Source: Rubripirellula amarantea (GTDB lineage Bacteria; Planctomycetota; Planctomycetia; Pirellulales; Pirellulaceae). Taken from it: a DNA stretch of 64,000 nt. Position 1 is the stretch's first letter. The number at the start of each line of letters is the position of its first letter. The notes under the pieces were generated by a model, which worked only from the letters and a program-made list of their open reading frames with translations, was not told the DNA's origin and ran no database searches. The stretch is taken from contig NZ_SJPI01000002.1 in the NCBI RefSeq assembly GCF_007859865.1, positions 578,721 to 642,720 of the forward strand, written 5' to 3'. A program made the translations under genes and the position numbers. This document shows, piece after piece, positions 9,400 to 18,258 of the stretch.

Positions 9400-9750
9400 A
9401 TGAACCCCCTCTCATCTTCATCGAAGTTGCCGCCGCTTTCCCAGACGCAGTTGTCCCAATCGCAGTTGTCCCAATCACCAGGGGCGGTACCGCCGAAACT
9501 GGATGCGGCCGGCGGCAGTGAAGAATTGCGAGAAGCATTCACGGATTTCGTCGGCCAGACCCTTTTTGGAAGCATGCTGACATCAATGCGAAAGACCGTT
9601 GGTACGCCGGCATACATGCACGGCGGACGAACCGAAGAAGTGTTTCAGCAGCAGATGGATCAATACCTCGTCCAAGACTTAACGGACGCCTCGGCTGACA
9701 CCTTGGCCGATCCGATGTTCGAACTATTCAACATGCAAAGAAGATCGTAA
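9400..9750 (+). CDS. flgJ: Rod-binding protein, FlgJ N-terminal type
   Basis: Short rod-capping protein with only the FlgJ N-terminal domain: LREAFTDFVGQTLFGSMLTSM, then YMHGGRTEEVFQQQMDQYL. The glycosidase domain of proteobacterial FlgJ is absent, so peptidoglycan cutting must come from another protein. At 116 residues it matches single-domain rod-binding proteins. ATG 9400 follows GAAGG; an earlier TTG at 9391 is possible. The N-terminal linker contains an in-frame 15-bp duplication giving QLSQSQLSQS (9446-9475). Its stop overlaps the next start by one base (TAATG). Confidence 0.85.
   Translation: MNPLSSSSKLPPLSQTQLSQSQLSQSPGAVPPKLDAAGGSEELREAFTDFVGQTLFGSMLTSMRKTVGTPAYMHGGRTEEVFQQQMDQYLVQDLTDASADTLADPMFELFNMQRRS
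9446..9475. repeat. In-frame 15 bp x 2 repeat in flgJ
   Basis: Two identical copies of cgcagttgtcccaat, in frame, in the N-terminal linker of the rod-binding protein. Confidence 0.85.
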
Positions 9751-10244
9751 TGGATACCTGGAACGATCGCGTCGCTGCCTACGCGGCTGAGGTCGCTGAA
9801 ATTGCTGAGACCATCGACCTTATCCTTGATGAGACACGGGTACACACCGTGGGCGTCAAGTCGAAAGAGGTGAACGAATCAACCGCTCAGTTGCAGCACG
9901 CTCTTGAAGAGCTCGAAGAGATGATCGGTAAGCGTGAGACGTTGCTGAAAGATCCTGAAGCACCGACGGCCGGCACGACGCTGATCGAGAAACTGCGGTC
10001 GACGTTCAACATCGAAGACGCTCGGTTGGCGAAGAAGTGCGAGGAAGTTTCGCATCAGATCGAGTTGACTCACCAACGAGCATTGTCGCTGTTCGTTTGC
10101 CAATTTCACTTGTCGGATCTGACCACCGATATGGTGCGAATTTTATCAGGTGTCACGGCTAAGCCGACCTACCAACGCGACGGAAGCACCCAGGCCAACC
10201 AAGGGTACCAGGGCGGTGGCGGATTTCTTGACGAAGCCGCGTAA
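9750..10244 (+). CDS. FlgN-like flagellar chaperone (putative)
   Basis: A 164-residue, mostly alpha-helical protein with long heptad-like stretches (TAQLQHALEELEEMIGKRETLL and a later helix ending in HQRALSLFVCQFHLSD), the shape of FlgN, the export chaperone of the hook-junction proteins FlgK and FlgL. It starts inside the flgJ stop codon (TAATG), so the two are translationally coupled, and flgJ-flgN is a common order. Sequence identity to known FlgN is not obvious, and the expected flgK does not follow. The C-terminus is Gly/Gln-rich and probably disordered. Confidence 0.6.
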   Translation: MDTWNDRVAAYAAEVAEIAETIDLILDETRVHTVGVKSKEVNESTAQLQHALEELEEMIGKRETLLKDPEAPTAGTTLIEKLRSTFNIEDARLAKKCEEVSHQIELTHQRALSLFVCQFHLSDLTTDMVRILSGVTAKPTYQRDGSTQANQGYQGGGGFLDEAA

Positions 10245-10611
10245 CGCAGCACGTTTGCATGTTTCGACGATATTTGCATCAGCCGAAGCGTCACGTCGAT
10301 TCACGATGCGCTGTTGTTAAGCTATTGCTGAGCCCTTGCTGAGCTGATCTTGATTATCGCTGGGTTGCCGTTCTCTGCTATCGCTAACCGCGGCGTGCTT
10401 CTTCTTGCCCTCGCCACACGGAACCTGTGACGAAACATCCTGTGACGAAACGTCAGGTGGCGAAACAAAGTGGCGAAACGGAAGCGTGAAACGGAGTAGC
10501 GATACGCCGATGGCGCTGACCACGGGCCCTGCTAGGATGGCGGTTGTGGAATTGCAACGGCTGCTGGCCTTGCATTTGGCTCGGTGGTTTTGAAATTGCT
10601 AGGGGTTTTCG
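10245..10611. other. Gap after the flagellar operon
   Basis: The 367 bp between the FlgN-like gene and the M28 peptidase contain no supported gene. They hold two repeat-rich patches: imperfect copies of ttgctgagc around 10324-10346, and the 14-15 bp array at 10424-10496. No hairpin with a T-run was seen. Confidence 0.6.
10424..10496. repeat. Short tandem repeat, 14-15 bp x 5
   Basis: Five degenerate units around the core tgacgaaac / tggcgaaac. The first two (cctgtgacgaaacat, cctgtgacgaaacgt) differ at one base. Confidence 0.8.
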
Positions 10612-12642
10612 TTGAATTGGAATTGGACTTGCGCCGTCGTTCTATCGCTTGGGCTAGCGAGCGTATCTCGTGCTGAGGCACCCGTCGTCCTGCCCTCGCC
10701 CGTCGTTTTGCCGTCGATTGTGCAAGACATCGAATTCCTCGCCTCTGATGAACTCAGGGGACGCAGTGTTGCCGATGACTCGATCGATGTCGCGGCCAAC
10801 TACATTGCTCAACGGATGTCGGACATCGGCTTAGACACAAATGCTTTTAACGGCGAACCGTTCCAGCCGGTTTCGATTGAACTGGAAGCCAGTGCTGGGG
10901 CGGCGGACGCAAACCGGTTGGCCTTTCGCGTTTCCGATCAATCGGGGCAGCAAGTCGAGATCGTTGCAGAGCTTGATGCTGATATGAACCCATTGGCTGC
11001 CGGGGCGGACAAGGCAAATCTAACAGCGCCGCTCGCGTTTGTCGGTTATGGAATCACAGCACCGAAGCTTGGCTACGACGACTACCAAGGCGTGGATGTG
11101 GCTGGGCATGTGGTCGTGATCTTACGCAAAGAACCGCAGGCCGCTGATCCCGATTCGGTTTTTGAAGGTGCTCGCAATACACGGCACGCGTTCTTTGCCA
11201 CCAAAATCCAGAACGCGATCGAGAACAACGCCAAGGCAATCATCTTCGTGAACGACGTGGGGAGTGTCGCTGCGGCGGTCAAGCAGCAAGAGAACCGGAT
11301 CGCTGCGGAGCTCAAGCGTCGCAAGACCATGGAAGAACAAATCGCAGCCCTGCCGGCCGAGGCAATCAACAACCGCCAAAACGTCGCCGAGCGAATCGCT
11401 CAGATCGACAAACTGGTCGACGCGATGAAACAAGAGTTACGGGCTATCGAAAAAGGCGTGATGTCGGTCAATGAAGCTGGTTCGCGAGATCGCAGTGCCG
11501 CGAATACGTTGCCGATTGTCTCAATGTCCCGCACCACACTTGACCAACTGTTGGTTGCTTCGAGCGGTAAGACGTTGGCGAGTATTGAATCCGAAATCGA
11601 CCAGAAGCTGAAGCCTCAGTCGCGTTTGCTATCAAATGTGGTGGTCGAATATAAGAATCAGGTAACGCCGTCGAGCCGCGTGAGCAACAACGTTGTGGGC
11701 GTGATTCCCGGTCGCGGCTCGCTCGCCGAAGAAACCGTGGTTGTGGGAGCTCACTATGACCACGTGGGAATGGGCGGAATCGGTTCGCTGGCTCCTGGGA
11801 CCATCGCGGTTCACAACGGAGCGGACGACAATGCGTCGGGCACCTCGGTGATGTTGGCTACTGCCGAACGAATGGTGTCCCAGCTCGCCGGTATCGGATC
11901 CCACCGTCGCGTTGTCTTTATCGCGTTCACGGGCGAAGAACGCGGGTTGTTGGGTAGCAAGCACTACGTGCGTAATCCTCGGTTCGCGCTGCGTTCAACG
12001 GTCGCAATGATCAACCTGGACATGGTAGGGCGACTGCGAGAGAACGAACTGACGGTGTACGGGACAGGATCCGCGATCGAAATGGACGAGATCGTGGAAT
12101 CGGCTAACCGCTCAGTCGGGTTTCGGCTCGACAAGGTAAAGTCGGGCTATGGTCCGAGTGACCATCAATCGTTCTACACTGCGGGGGTACCGGTGCTGTT
12201 TTTCTTCACGGGGCTGCACAACGACTATCACCGACCAACTGATGATTTCGGAAAAATCGACATGAAGGGCATGACCCGGATAACCGATATAGTTTCCGGA
12301 TCAACTTTCCAACTCGCGGTACGCTCGAAACGGCCTGAGTACGCGGAAACGGAGAACAACGTCCAAATTCGTTGGCAAAAGACAGCGTTTTTGGGGGTTC
12401 GACTACGAAACCGCGAAGACAGAGCCATCATTGAAGCGATCGTGCCCGGTTCGCCGGCCGAGAAGGCAAGTATCCAGGCCGGGGATTGGTTGCTGCAAAT
12501 CGGAAATACAAAGCTCGTGAAACGGGCGGACGTGTTTTCCGCGATGCGTGGTAAACGACCTGGTCAAAAGCTCAACATTACCCTCGATCGGCGTGGCAGC
12601 ACGTTGGTGGTTCCGGTGACGTTGGCGGAAAACCAACCGTAG
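10612..12642 (+). CDS. Secreted M28-family aminopeptidase with PDZ domain
   Basis: Probable exported zinc aminopeptidase. A signal peptide (CAVVLSLGLASVSRA) follows the TTG start at 10612, which has AGGGG eight bases upstream and no better start nearby. Metal and catalytic residues of M28 are visible in order: GAHYDH (His about 381), GADDNASG (Asp about 405), TGEERG (Glu pair about 441), NLDMVGR (Asp about 468) and TGLHNDYH (His about 536). A PA-like domain (about 100-310) before the catalytic core holds a charged coiled-coil insertion (about 225-285). A PDZ domain fills residues 590-672 (PGSPAEKASIQAGDWLLQI). At 676 residues it is longer than bare M28 peptidases because of the insertion and PDZ. 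Substrate unknown. Confidence 0.9.
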   Translation: MNWNWTCAVVLSLGLASVSRAEAPVVLPSPVVLPSIVQDIEFLASDELRGRSVADDSIDVAANYIAQRMSDIGLDTNAFNGEPFQPVSIELEASAGAADANRLAFRVSDQSGQQVEIVAELDADMNPLAAGADKANLTAPLAFVGYGITAPKLGYDDYQGVDVAGHVVVILRKEPQAADPDSVFEGARNTRHAFFATKIQNAIENNAKAIIFVNDVGSVAAAVKQQENRIAAELKRRKTMEEQIAALPAEAINNRQNVAERIAQIDKLVDAMKQELRAIEKGVMSVNEAGSRDRSAANTLPIVSMSRTTLDQLLVASSGKTLASIESEIDQKLKPQSRLLSNVVVEYKNQVTPSSRVSNNVVGVIPGRGSLAEETVVVGAHYDHVGMGGIGSLAPGTIAVHNGADDNASGTSVMLATAERMVSQLAGIGSHRRVVFIAFTGEERGLLGSKHYVRNPRFALRSTVAMINLDMVGRLRENELTVYGTGSAIEMDEIVESANRSVGFRLDKVKSGYGPSDHQSFYTAGVPVLFFFTGLHNDYHRPTDDFGKIDMKGMTRITDIVSGSTFQLAVRSKRPEYAETENNVQIRWQKTAFLGVRLRNREDRAIIEAIVPGSPAEKASIQAGDWLLQIGNTKLVKRADVFSAMRGKRPGQKLNITLDRRGSTLVVPVTLAENQP

Positions 12643-12843
12643 ACTCAAGCTTTTTCCAAAACGTGCCCTTTCGGGAACTGATCGAATTGGAATTCGCTTA
12701 GAACAAGAAAAATTCGTCTTGCCGCGGCTAACTTGTGGTGACACAATCCGAGGCGATACGGATAGAAGTGATTGAGCGAGGTATGAAACCAAGCGAATCA
12801 CTTCGGCGAATGGACGCAACAAAATTACGCAAGGAGAGCGGAC

Positions 12844-13467
12844 GTGCGATTGAACGCAAAAACGGCTACGAAACTGGCTTTGACTCTTGGTTTCATGGTG
12901 CTCGGTGCGGTGGCACCCACGGCCGCCAAAGCCCAAGACTCCAACGGTCACCGCGTCGCGGTGATCGATGTGGCCTTCATCTTCAAGAATCACCCCGGCA
13001 TCAAGAGCCAAGTGGCTGCCGTCGAGAGCGATTTAAAGGGTTATGAAGCAACCCTGAACGGCAAGCGAGACGAATTGAAGGCGGCTGCTGAAGGTCTGAA
13101 GACTTTCAAAGTGGGTTCGCCTGAGTACTCGGCTCAAGAAGAAAAGGTTGCTTCGCTTGAATCGAAGCTTCGCTTGGACATGGCTCGCAAACGTAAAGAA
13201 CTTGCTGACGCCGAAGCACAGATCTACTTCCAAAACTACCAACGTATCGCTAAGACCGTTGAGCTGATCGCCAAGCACAACAAGGTCAACATCGTGCTTC
13301 GCTACAACAGCGAAAACATGGACCTTGAAAAGGGTGAATCCGTCATCCGTGGCGTGATGAAGAACATCGTTTATCACGACGACTCGCTCGACATGACCAA
13401 GGGCGTGATGGATTACTTGGACAAGGTTCAAGTTGCCAACAGCGGAACCGGCGCAGCACGTCAGTAA
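12844..13467 (+). CDS. OmpH/Skp-family periplasmic chaperone
   Basis: Skp-like trimeric chaperone that holds unfolded outer-membrane proteins in the periplasm. GTG 12844 is set by AAGGAG eight bases upstream. A signal peptide (ALTLGFMVLGAVAPTAAKA) is followed by the first beta strand RVAVIDVAFIFKNHP and then two long charged helices (residues about 60-150). At 207 residues it has family length. In many bacteria skp lies just before lpxD or lpxA; here lpxC and lpxA follow within about 200 bp, which supports an outer-membrane biogenesis unit. Confidence 0.87.
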   Translation: MRLNAKTATKLALTLGFMVLGAVAPTAAKAQDSNGHRVAVIDVAFIFKNHPGIKSQVAAVESDLKGYEATLNGKRDELKAAAEGLKTFKVGSPEYSAQEEKVASLESKLRLDMARKRKELADAEAQIYFQNYQRIAKTVELIAKHNKVNIVLRYNSENMDLEKGESVIRGVMKNIVYHDDSLDMTKGVMDYLDKVQVANSGTGAARQ

Positions 13468-13683
13468 GCTGGTGGATGATTGCTCCCGCAACGGAAGTCA
13501 ATTTGGCTTTCGGCGGGGCGTGGTGAAGTAGCTAGGGCTCACGTGTCGAAAGTCGCAAGGCTTTCGGCGAAGGCTAGAAGCCGAAGCCCTGGATGACCTT
13601 TGCTGCGAAGAAGACGTAGAAGATCACAAACGAGTGCATGGATGTGCTCGTTGCAATTTGAAGGTTCAGGGAGGGACGATCGC

Positions 13684-14583
13684 GTGCAACGCTTTCGGAA
13701 TGAACATACGATTGCTTCGTCGTGCGAAATCCACGGACGAGGCTACTGGAGTGGCGAAGAAGTCACCGTGGCGGTCCATCCCGCGCCGGTTTCTTCAGGC
13801 ATCCGCTTCATTCGAACCGACCTTCCCGGTCGCCCGTCGTGCCTTGCCAACGCAAGCACGCGGCAGGACGCATCGCTGCGAACCAATTTGGTCGAAGGCG
13901 AAGCGAAGTTTCAGATGGTTGAGCATCTGATGGCTGCTTTGTCGGCGCTTGAAATCGACAATTGCAATGTCGAGATCAACGGTGAAGAGCTTCCTGGCCT
14001 TGATGGCAGTTCACTCGGCTTCGCTCATGCTCTTGCTCGTGCTGGATTGATCATTCAGGCAGCACCGCGGCGGCGTTTGGTTTTGGATCAACGGTACCGC
14101 GTTAGCAGTGGTGACGGATGGATTGAAGCCACGCCTTCAAAGCGACAAGAAACGTACTTCGAGTACCACCTTAGCTTTGACGACGACACGCCGATCGAAC
14201 CGCAAGCGTTTTCGATTGAACTGACGCCCAATGGCTTTCTTCGTGAAGTCGCGTCCGCTCGAACCTTTGTGACCGCCGACCAGGCTGATCAGATTCGTGC
14301 GGCTGGATTGGCTTCTCACGTGACCAATCAAGATATCGTCGTGATCGGAAGTAGCGGTCCGGTCGACAATGAATTTCGTTTTCGCAACGAATGCGCTCGG
14401 CACAAGACGCTCGACTTGATCGGCGATCTCGCGCTCTCTGGCATCGACGTTGCTGGTCGATTCACATCGTTTCGTGGTGGCCACAAGCTCAACGGAAAGA
14501 TGGCGAGCTTGTTGGCTGACTTATCCGCCAAGCAATCGGCACGCTCCTTGGATGCGGCGCAGGACATTCGAAAAGTCGCTTAG
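13684..14583 (+). CDS. lpxC: UDP-3-O-acyl-N-acetylglucosamine deacetylase LpxC
   Basis: Zinc deacetylase for the committed step of lipid A synthesis. GTG 13684 follows a strong GGGAGGG. The conserved pieces are visible: the zinc-binding EHLMAAL, LDGSS, the SARTF segment, RHKTLDLIGD with the second zinc His and Asp, and GGHKLN with the catalytic His. At 299 residues it is a single-function LpxC, not the LpxC-FabZ fusion found in some phyla. lpxA follows by 59 bp. The frame is open back to 13600, but that Arg-rich stretch has no family similarity. Confidence 0.92.
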   Translation: MQRFRNEHTIASSCEIHGRGYWSGEEVTVAVHPAPVSSGIRFIRTDLPGRPSCLANASTRQDASLRTNLVEGEAKFQMVEHLMAALSALEIDNCNVEINGEELPGLDGSSLGFAHALARAGLIIQAAPRRRLVLDQRYRVSSGDGWIEATPSKRQETYFEYHLSFDDDTPIEPQAFSIELTPNGFLREVASARTFVTADQADQIRAAGLASHVTNQDIVVIGSSGPVDNEFRFRNECARHKTLDLIGDLALSGIDVAGRFTSFRGGHKLNGKMASLLADLSAKQSARSLDAAQDIRKVA

Positions 14584-14642
14584 CGTCATCCAGCAGATCA
14601 TTTCCTCACAGCATTGCATTTCTTCAAAAGAGCCTCGCAACC

Positions 14643-15452
14643 ATGAGCACCGATATCGCTCAAACCGCCGTCGTTGATCCCCGAGCAAAGCTGGGCACGA
14701 ACGTCAAGATTGGCCATTTTTGTATCATTGGCCCTGATGTGACGATCGGTGACGACACGCGGCTGGAAAACAACGTCGTCTTATCCGGCATCACGCGGAT
14801 TGGCGAAGATAACCATTTCTTTTCCAACTGTGTCATCGGAACTCATCCGCAAGACACGACCTATCGCGAAACCGCAACCTGCGTCGAAGTGGGACACGGA
14901 AACATCTTCCGCGAGTTCTGTACGGTCAACCGAGCGACCGAAAAGGAAGACGGCGTCACTCGCGTCGGTGACAACAACTACTTCATGACCAACACCCATA
15001 TTGCCCACGATTGCAAGATCGGTGATCGCATTGTGATCGCGAACAACGGAATGCTTGGCGGTCACGTCCACGTTGGTAACGATGTCACCATCGCCGGCGG
15101 TGTTGGTGTGAATCACTTCGCATCCATCGGTCAAATGAGCTTTGTGTCGGCAATGAGCCGCGTGCTGCACGATGTTCCCCCCTACATGATCGTTGACGGC
15201 CAGCCTGCTCGTCCACGTGCGGTGAACAGTGTCGGACTCAAGCGTCATGATTTCCCTGAAGAAGACATTCGTCTGCTTTCGAAGTCCTACCGATTGCTCT
15301 ATCGCTCTTGCGTTGGATTGGAAGCGGCACGAGAAGAGATTTTGTCATACGGACCTTTGCGTCCAGCGTTAAAAGAACTTTTTGATTGCGTCGAGCGTGC
15401 CGGGTTGGGCAAGCATGGACGCAGTCGTCAACATCGAAAGAAAGCTGCGTGA
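14643..15452 (+). CDS. lpxA: UDP-N-acetylglucosamine acyltransferase LpxA
   Basis: Transfers an R-3-hydroxyacyl chain from ACP to UDP-GlcNAc (or UDP-GlcNAc3N) at the start of lipid A synthesis. The N-terminal two thirds are hexapeptide repeats of a left-handed beta helix (for example VKIGHFCIIGPDVTIGD). The catalytic His lies in THIAHDCKIG (about residue 122). The C-terminal helical domain includes LLYRSCVGLEAAREEI. At 269 residues it has normal length. ATG 14643 starts after the short gap from lpxC. Its TGA overlaps the GTG start of the following oxidoreductase by four bases. Confidence 0.94.
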   Translation: MSTDIAQTAVVDPRAKLGTNVKIGHFCIIGPDVTIGDDTRLENNVVLSGITRIGEDNHFFSNCVIGTHPQDTTYRETATCVEVGHGNIFREFCTVNRATEKEDGVTRVGDNNYFMTNTHIAHDCKIGDRIVIANNGMLGGHVHVGNDVTIAGGVGVNHFASIGQMSFVSAMSRVLHDVPPYMIVDGQPARPRAVNSVGLKRHDFPEEDIRLLSKSYRLLYRSCVGLEAAREEILSYGPLRPALKELFDCVERAGLGKHGRSRQHRKKAA

Positions 15453-16537
15453 GTAAGCTACGTACTGCCGTCGTCGGCGCCGGTCACCTCGGTCGCATCC
15501 ATGCCAAGTTGATCTCGCAAGTAGATGGAGCCGAGTTGGTCGCTGTCAGCGATCCCTTCGAGGCCGCTCGCAAGATGGCGAGTGAGCAGTTTGGGGTCGT
15601 GACTCATGCCGACTATCGCGATGCGATCGAAGGCTGCGATGCTGTGATCATTGCGTCCCCCACCGGGACTCACGCTGAGGTCGCTGAATCGTTCTTGAAG
15701 GCTGGCAAGCACGTCTTCGTTGAAAAACCAATCACCATCGAAGGTTCCGACGCGGACCGCCTAGCGATGATCGCCGCCAAGAAGCGGTTGACGTTGCAAG
15801 TGGGCCATGTCGAACGATTCAATCCAGCCTTCACCGCGCTTGAATCACTCGCGTCGGATGTGAAGTATGTCGAGGCCGTCCGTGCGTCTTCGTTCCCTGG
15901 TCGATGCCTTGATGTAGGTGTCGTGATGGACTTGATGATCCATGACTTGGATTTGGTCTTGTCGATGACAACGGCGGCGGTCACGAGCGTTCGCGCATCC
16001 GGCATGTCCGTGATCAGCGATCACGAAGATGCCGTCGAAGCAAGAATCGAGTTCGCGTGTGGCTTGGTCGCCAATTTGAAGGCCTCACGAATCAGTCCCA
16101 CGCCGGCTCGTTCCATGCAAGTGTATGGACCGCGAGGGTTTGCCGAGATTGATTTTGGTGCTCCATCGTTGTCGATCGTTCGTCCGTGCGACAGCGTCGT
16201 CAATCGTTCGTTCAATCTTTCGGCTGAAGTGGAAAGCCCGCTGGGATACGGAGCCCAGTTGTTTAGCACTCGGTTGAAGTGTGAAACGTTGGAACTTGAA
16301 CCACGTAACGCGATCTTGGACGAGTTGCATGATTTCGTGATCAGCATCCAAACTGGCGTTCCGCCGATGGTGGACGGAGTAGCGGGGGCTCGGGCCGTCA
16401 CCGTGGCTCAGCAAGTCTTGCAAGCCGTGGAAGAGCGAGTTTGGTACGCCGACGCGAGTCCTGCCGAGTGCGGACCTCACGCTCGAGTTCGTGAAAGCAT
16501 TGAACAGGCGACGCGTCGAATCCGCCGAGCTGCCTAG
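15449..16537 (+). CDS. Gfo/Idh/MocA-family oxidoreductase, GnnA-like candidate
   Basis: NAD(P)-dependent sugar oxidoreductase. The Rossmann motif VGAGHLGRIHAK opens the protein, and the family motif EKPITIEG follows at about residue 92, then GHVERFNPA. GTG 15449 overlaps the lpxA stop (GTGA), so the genes are translationally coupled. Known biology: GnnA, a Gfo/Idh/MocA enzyme beside lpxA in Acidithiobacillus and Leptospira, oxidises the 3-OH of UDP-GlcNAc so that GnnB can aminate it for amide-linked lipid A. The position here makes that role the leading inference, but no GnnB-type aminotransferase is in the window. A general sugar dehydrogenase is the alternative. Confidence 0.8.
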   Translation: MSKLRTAVVGAGHLGRIHAKLISQVDGAELVAVSDPFEAARKMASEQFGVVTHADYRDAIEGCDAVIIASPTGTHAEVAESFLKAGKHVFVEKPITIEGSDADRLAMIAAKKRLTLQVGHVERFNPAFTALESLASDVKYVEAVRASSFPGRCLDVGVVMDLMIHDLDLVLSMTTAAVTSVRASGMSVISDHEDAVEARIEFACGLVANLKASRISPTPARSMQVYGPRGFAEIDFGAPSLSIVRPCDSVVNRSFNLSAEVESPLGYGAQLFSTRLKCETLELEPRNAILDELHDFVISIQTGVPPMVDGVAGARAVTVAQQVLQAVEERVWYADASPAECGPHARVRESIEQATRRIRRAA

Positions 16538-16554
16538 TCTAAGAAGCTAAGCGT

Positions 16555-16584
16555 CACGATTCGCCACGATTCGCCGCGATTCAA
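16555..16584. repeat. Short tandem repeat, 10 bp x 3
   Basis: Two identical cacgattcgc units and one degenerate unit, 18 bp after the GnnA-like gene's stop. Confidence 0.7.
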
Positions 16585-16727
16585 CTCGTTTCGCGTGCGG
16601 GACGCAGTGTTTGGAGTTGAGCTGTTTTCAGATTGCAGCGTTTTCCGCACATCTCACCGGCTTTCGTTGAAAGCGGGTGTGTTTGGATGCACGATCAGGG
16701 CTCGCATGCTCGCCAATGGTCGCGGAG

Positions 16728-17891
16728 CTATTTGATTTTTCCGATTCCAGCATTGGGCTGGATCGTTCGCAGTACGCTCTTGAGCTGATTCTTCAACGGT
16801 GCCCGTTTGAGCGTATTGATGATGGATTGCTTGGCTCGACGAAACGTGCGATGAAGACTCGATCCGCAAACGTTTCCATGCGACACGGTGGTGATGGTAT
16901 CGGTTTGCTTTCGCTTGTACGGTTGTTCGCCGTAACCCATGTCGATGCACTGGATCCCCAATGCGGTGGATTCACGGACAATGGCTTTGAAGAGAGCCGT
17001 TCCGGGCGAGTAGATCGAGAACGCTGGGTTGTAGACGGGGAACCAATAGTGCAGCAAACCCGCTTCGATCATCCCGTAGTGCATTGCGACCACTTCATCG
17101 CCCGCTCGCAGGACCGAAAGCATGCCTCGCATGGTACAGTTCGCAATCGGTTGATCGTTAGGTTTGGCGTGCAACAGACGCGCCATCTCTCGTGTCCAAT
17201 CCGGTGTGAACAGGTCAAGGATGTTGGTTCGGCGGTACTGATTGCGCTTCCACTCGATCGCTTGCGCTAGCAGTTCGGGGTCGCGGCAATCCATTTCCAG
17301 TCGAACGTCACCGAGTTCGCGTTCCATTTTACGTGTCTTTTGATCCTGCTTGCGAATCGTTTTGTGCTCTCGTTCGAGCGACGATAGAAACGCGATGGAA
17401 TCCGAACCAAGTGAGGCGCTGAACGATTGAGTGGAACCGTCAACCCAATCCGAACTCAAGTCAGCGGTCTGGCCCACCAATGCATGGAAGTCGAACGAAC
17501 GCAGACCGCAGCGATCAAGCATCCACAACCAATCCAGTTCGGTGTCGGGAGCCATCACAACATTGTGGGCGTCGTTAAAAAAGCGACCTGCGGGAACGGC
17601 CGTTCGTCCCACTTGGTGAATCGGCAGCATGCCAAGCAGCCGATTGCGCTCGAGCATCAAGATTACGTTGACGTCGCCGCGAGCGGCATGAACGGCATCG
17701 ATGAATTCAAGCGAGAAGAACGGAGTACTGAATTCCGGCTGAGTCGCGCGGAGCTCTTTCCAGCGCTGACGAGCCGAAGCGTCCAAATGATGCCAACCGA
17801 TCATTTCGGCACTCGTGATGGTGTCGTATTCCGCTGGTTGACGGTTGATCTGTTGAGCAACGGATCGCAAGCGATCGGCCTCATGCGTCAT
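16728..17891 (-). CDS. CelD/BcsL-type GNAT acetyltransferase (FemAB-like fold)
   Basis: Cytoplasmic acyltransferase of the double-GNAT CelD/FemAB-like group. The second GNAT half is recognisable: VLRAGDEVVAMHYGMIEAGLLHYW, the coenzyme-binding YSPGTALFKAIVREST, and the strand CIDMGYGEQPYKR. Relatives act in cellulose or exopolysaccharide production or on peptidoglycan precursors, and the substrate is not evident. ATG 17891 (MTHEADRL) is chosen; the frame is open to 18011, but the extra part lacks similarity. It is 387 residues long and is transcribed toward, and convergent with, the lipid A operon. A strongly basic C-terminus (HRTFRRAKQSI) may contact membrane or nucleic acid. Confidence 0.75.
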   Translation of the reverse strand: MTHEADRLRSVAQQINRQPAEYDTITSAEMIGWHHLDASARQRWKELRATQPEFSTPFFSLEFIDAVHAARGDVNVILMLERNRLLGMLPIHQVGRTAVPAGRFFNDAHNVVMAPDTELDWLWMLDRCGLRSFDFHALVGQTADLSSDWVDGSTQSFSASLGSDSIAFLSSLEREHKTIRKQDQKTRKMERELGDVRLEMDCRDPELLAQAIEWKRNQYRRTNILDLFTPDWTREMARLLHAKPNDQPIANCTMRGMLSVLRAGDEVVAMHYGMIEAGLLHYWFPVYNPAFSIYSPGTALFKAIVRESTALGIQCIDMGYGEQPYKRKQTDTITTVSHGNVCGSSLHRTFRRAKQSIINTLKRAPLKNQLKSVLRTIQPNAGIGKIK

Positions 17892-18258
17892 CGTGTCGGT
17901 GGTCAGGTCTTCAGGACCGAGTAAAGTACTCACGGCGAGCAAACGGGTAGGCGTGCGAAGGACCGGATTCCGATACCGAAGCGAGTCCAGTCCGGAAACT
18001 GCGGTTCCCAATCGGAACCTGCGGCCAGGAACATTGATGCTAATTCAACCCCTTTGCAGATCGAGTCTGGTGGGAGTCACGATTGGCAAAAGCCGTCAAT
18101 ATCAGCCGGATGTGCCGGTTGTACCAGGAATTTCGCGAGGGAATGAAGTTTGGAAAGTCGAGCTGAAATGCTTTGGCGAATCACGCCATGGCTGTCATCG
18201 CGACAACCATGGCCGATTGAGTAGCTCATTTTAGCTTGTCGATTCCGCCTTCGGGTCG

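Noticed and set aside
16677-17270. A 197-codon plus-strand frame opposite the acetyltransferase
   Set aside because: No recognisable motif or ribosome-binding site; the minus strand carries a clear GNAT pattern.
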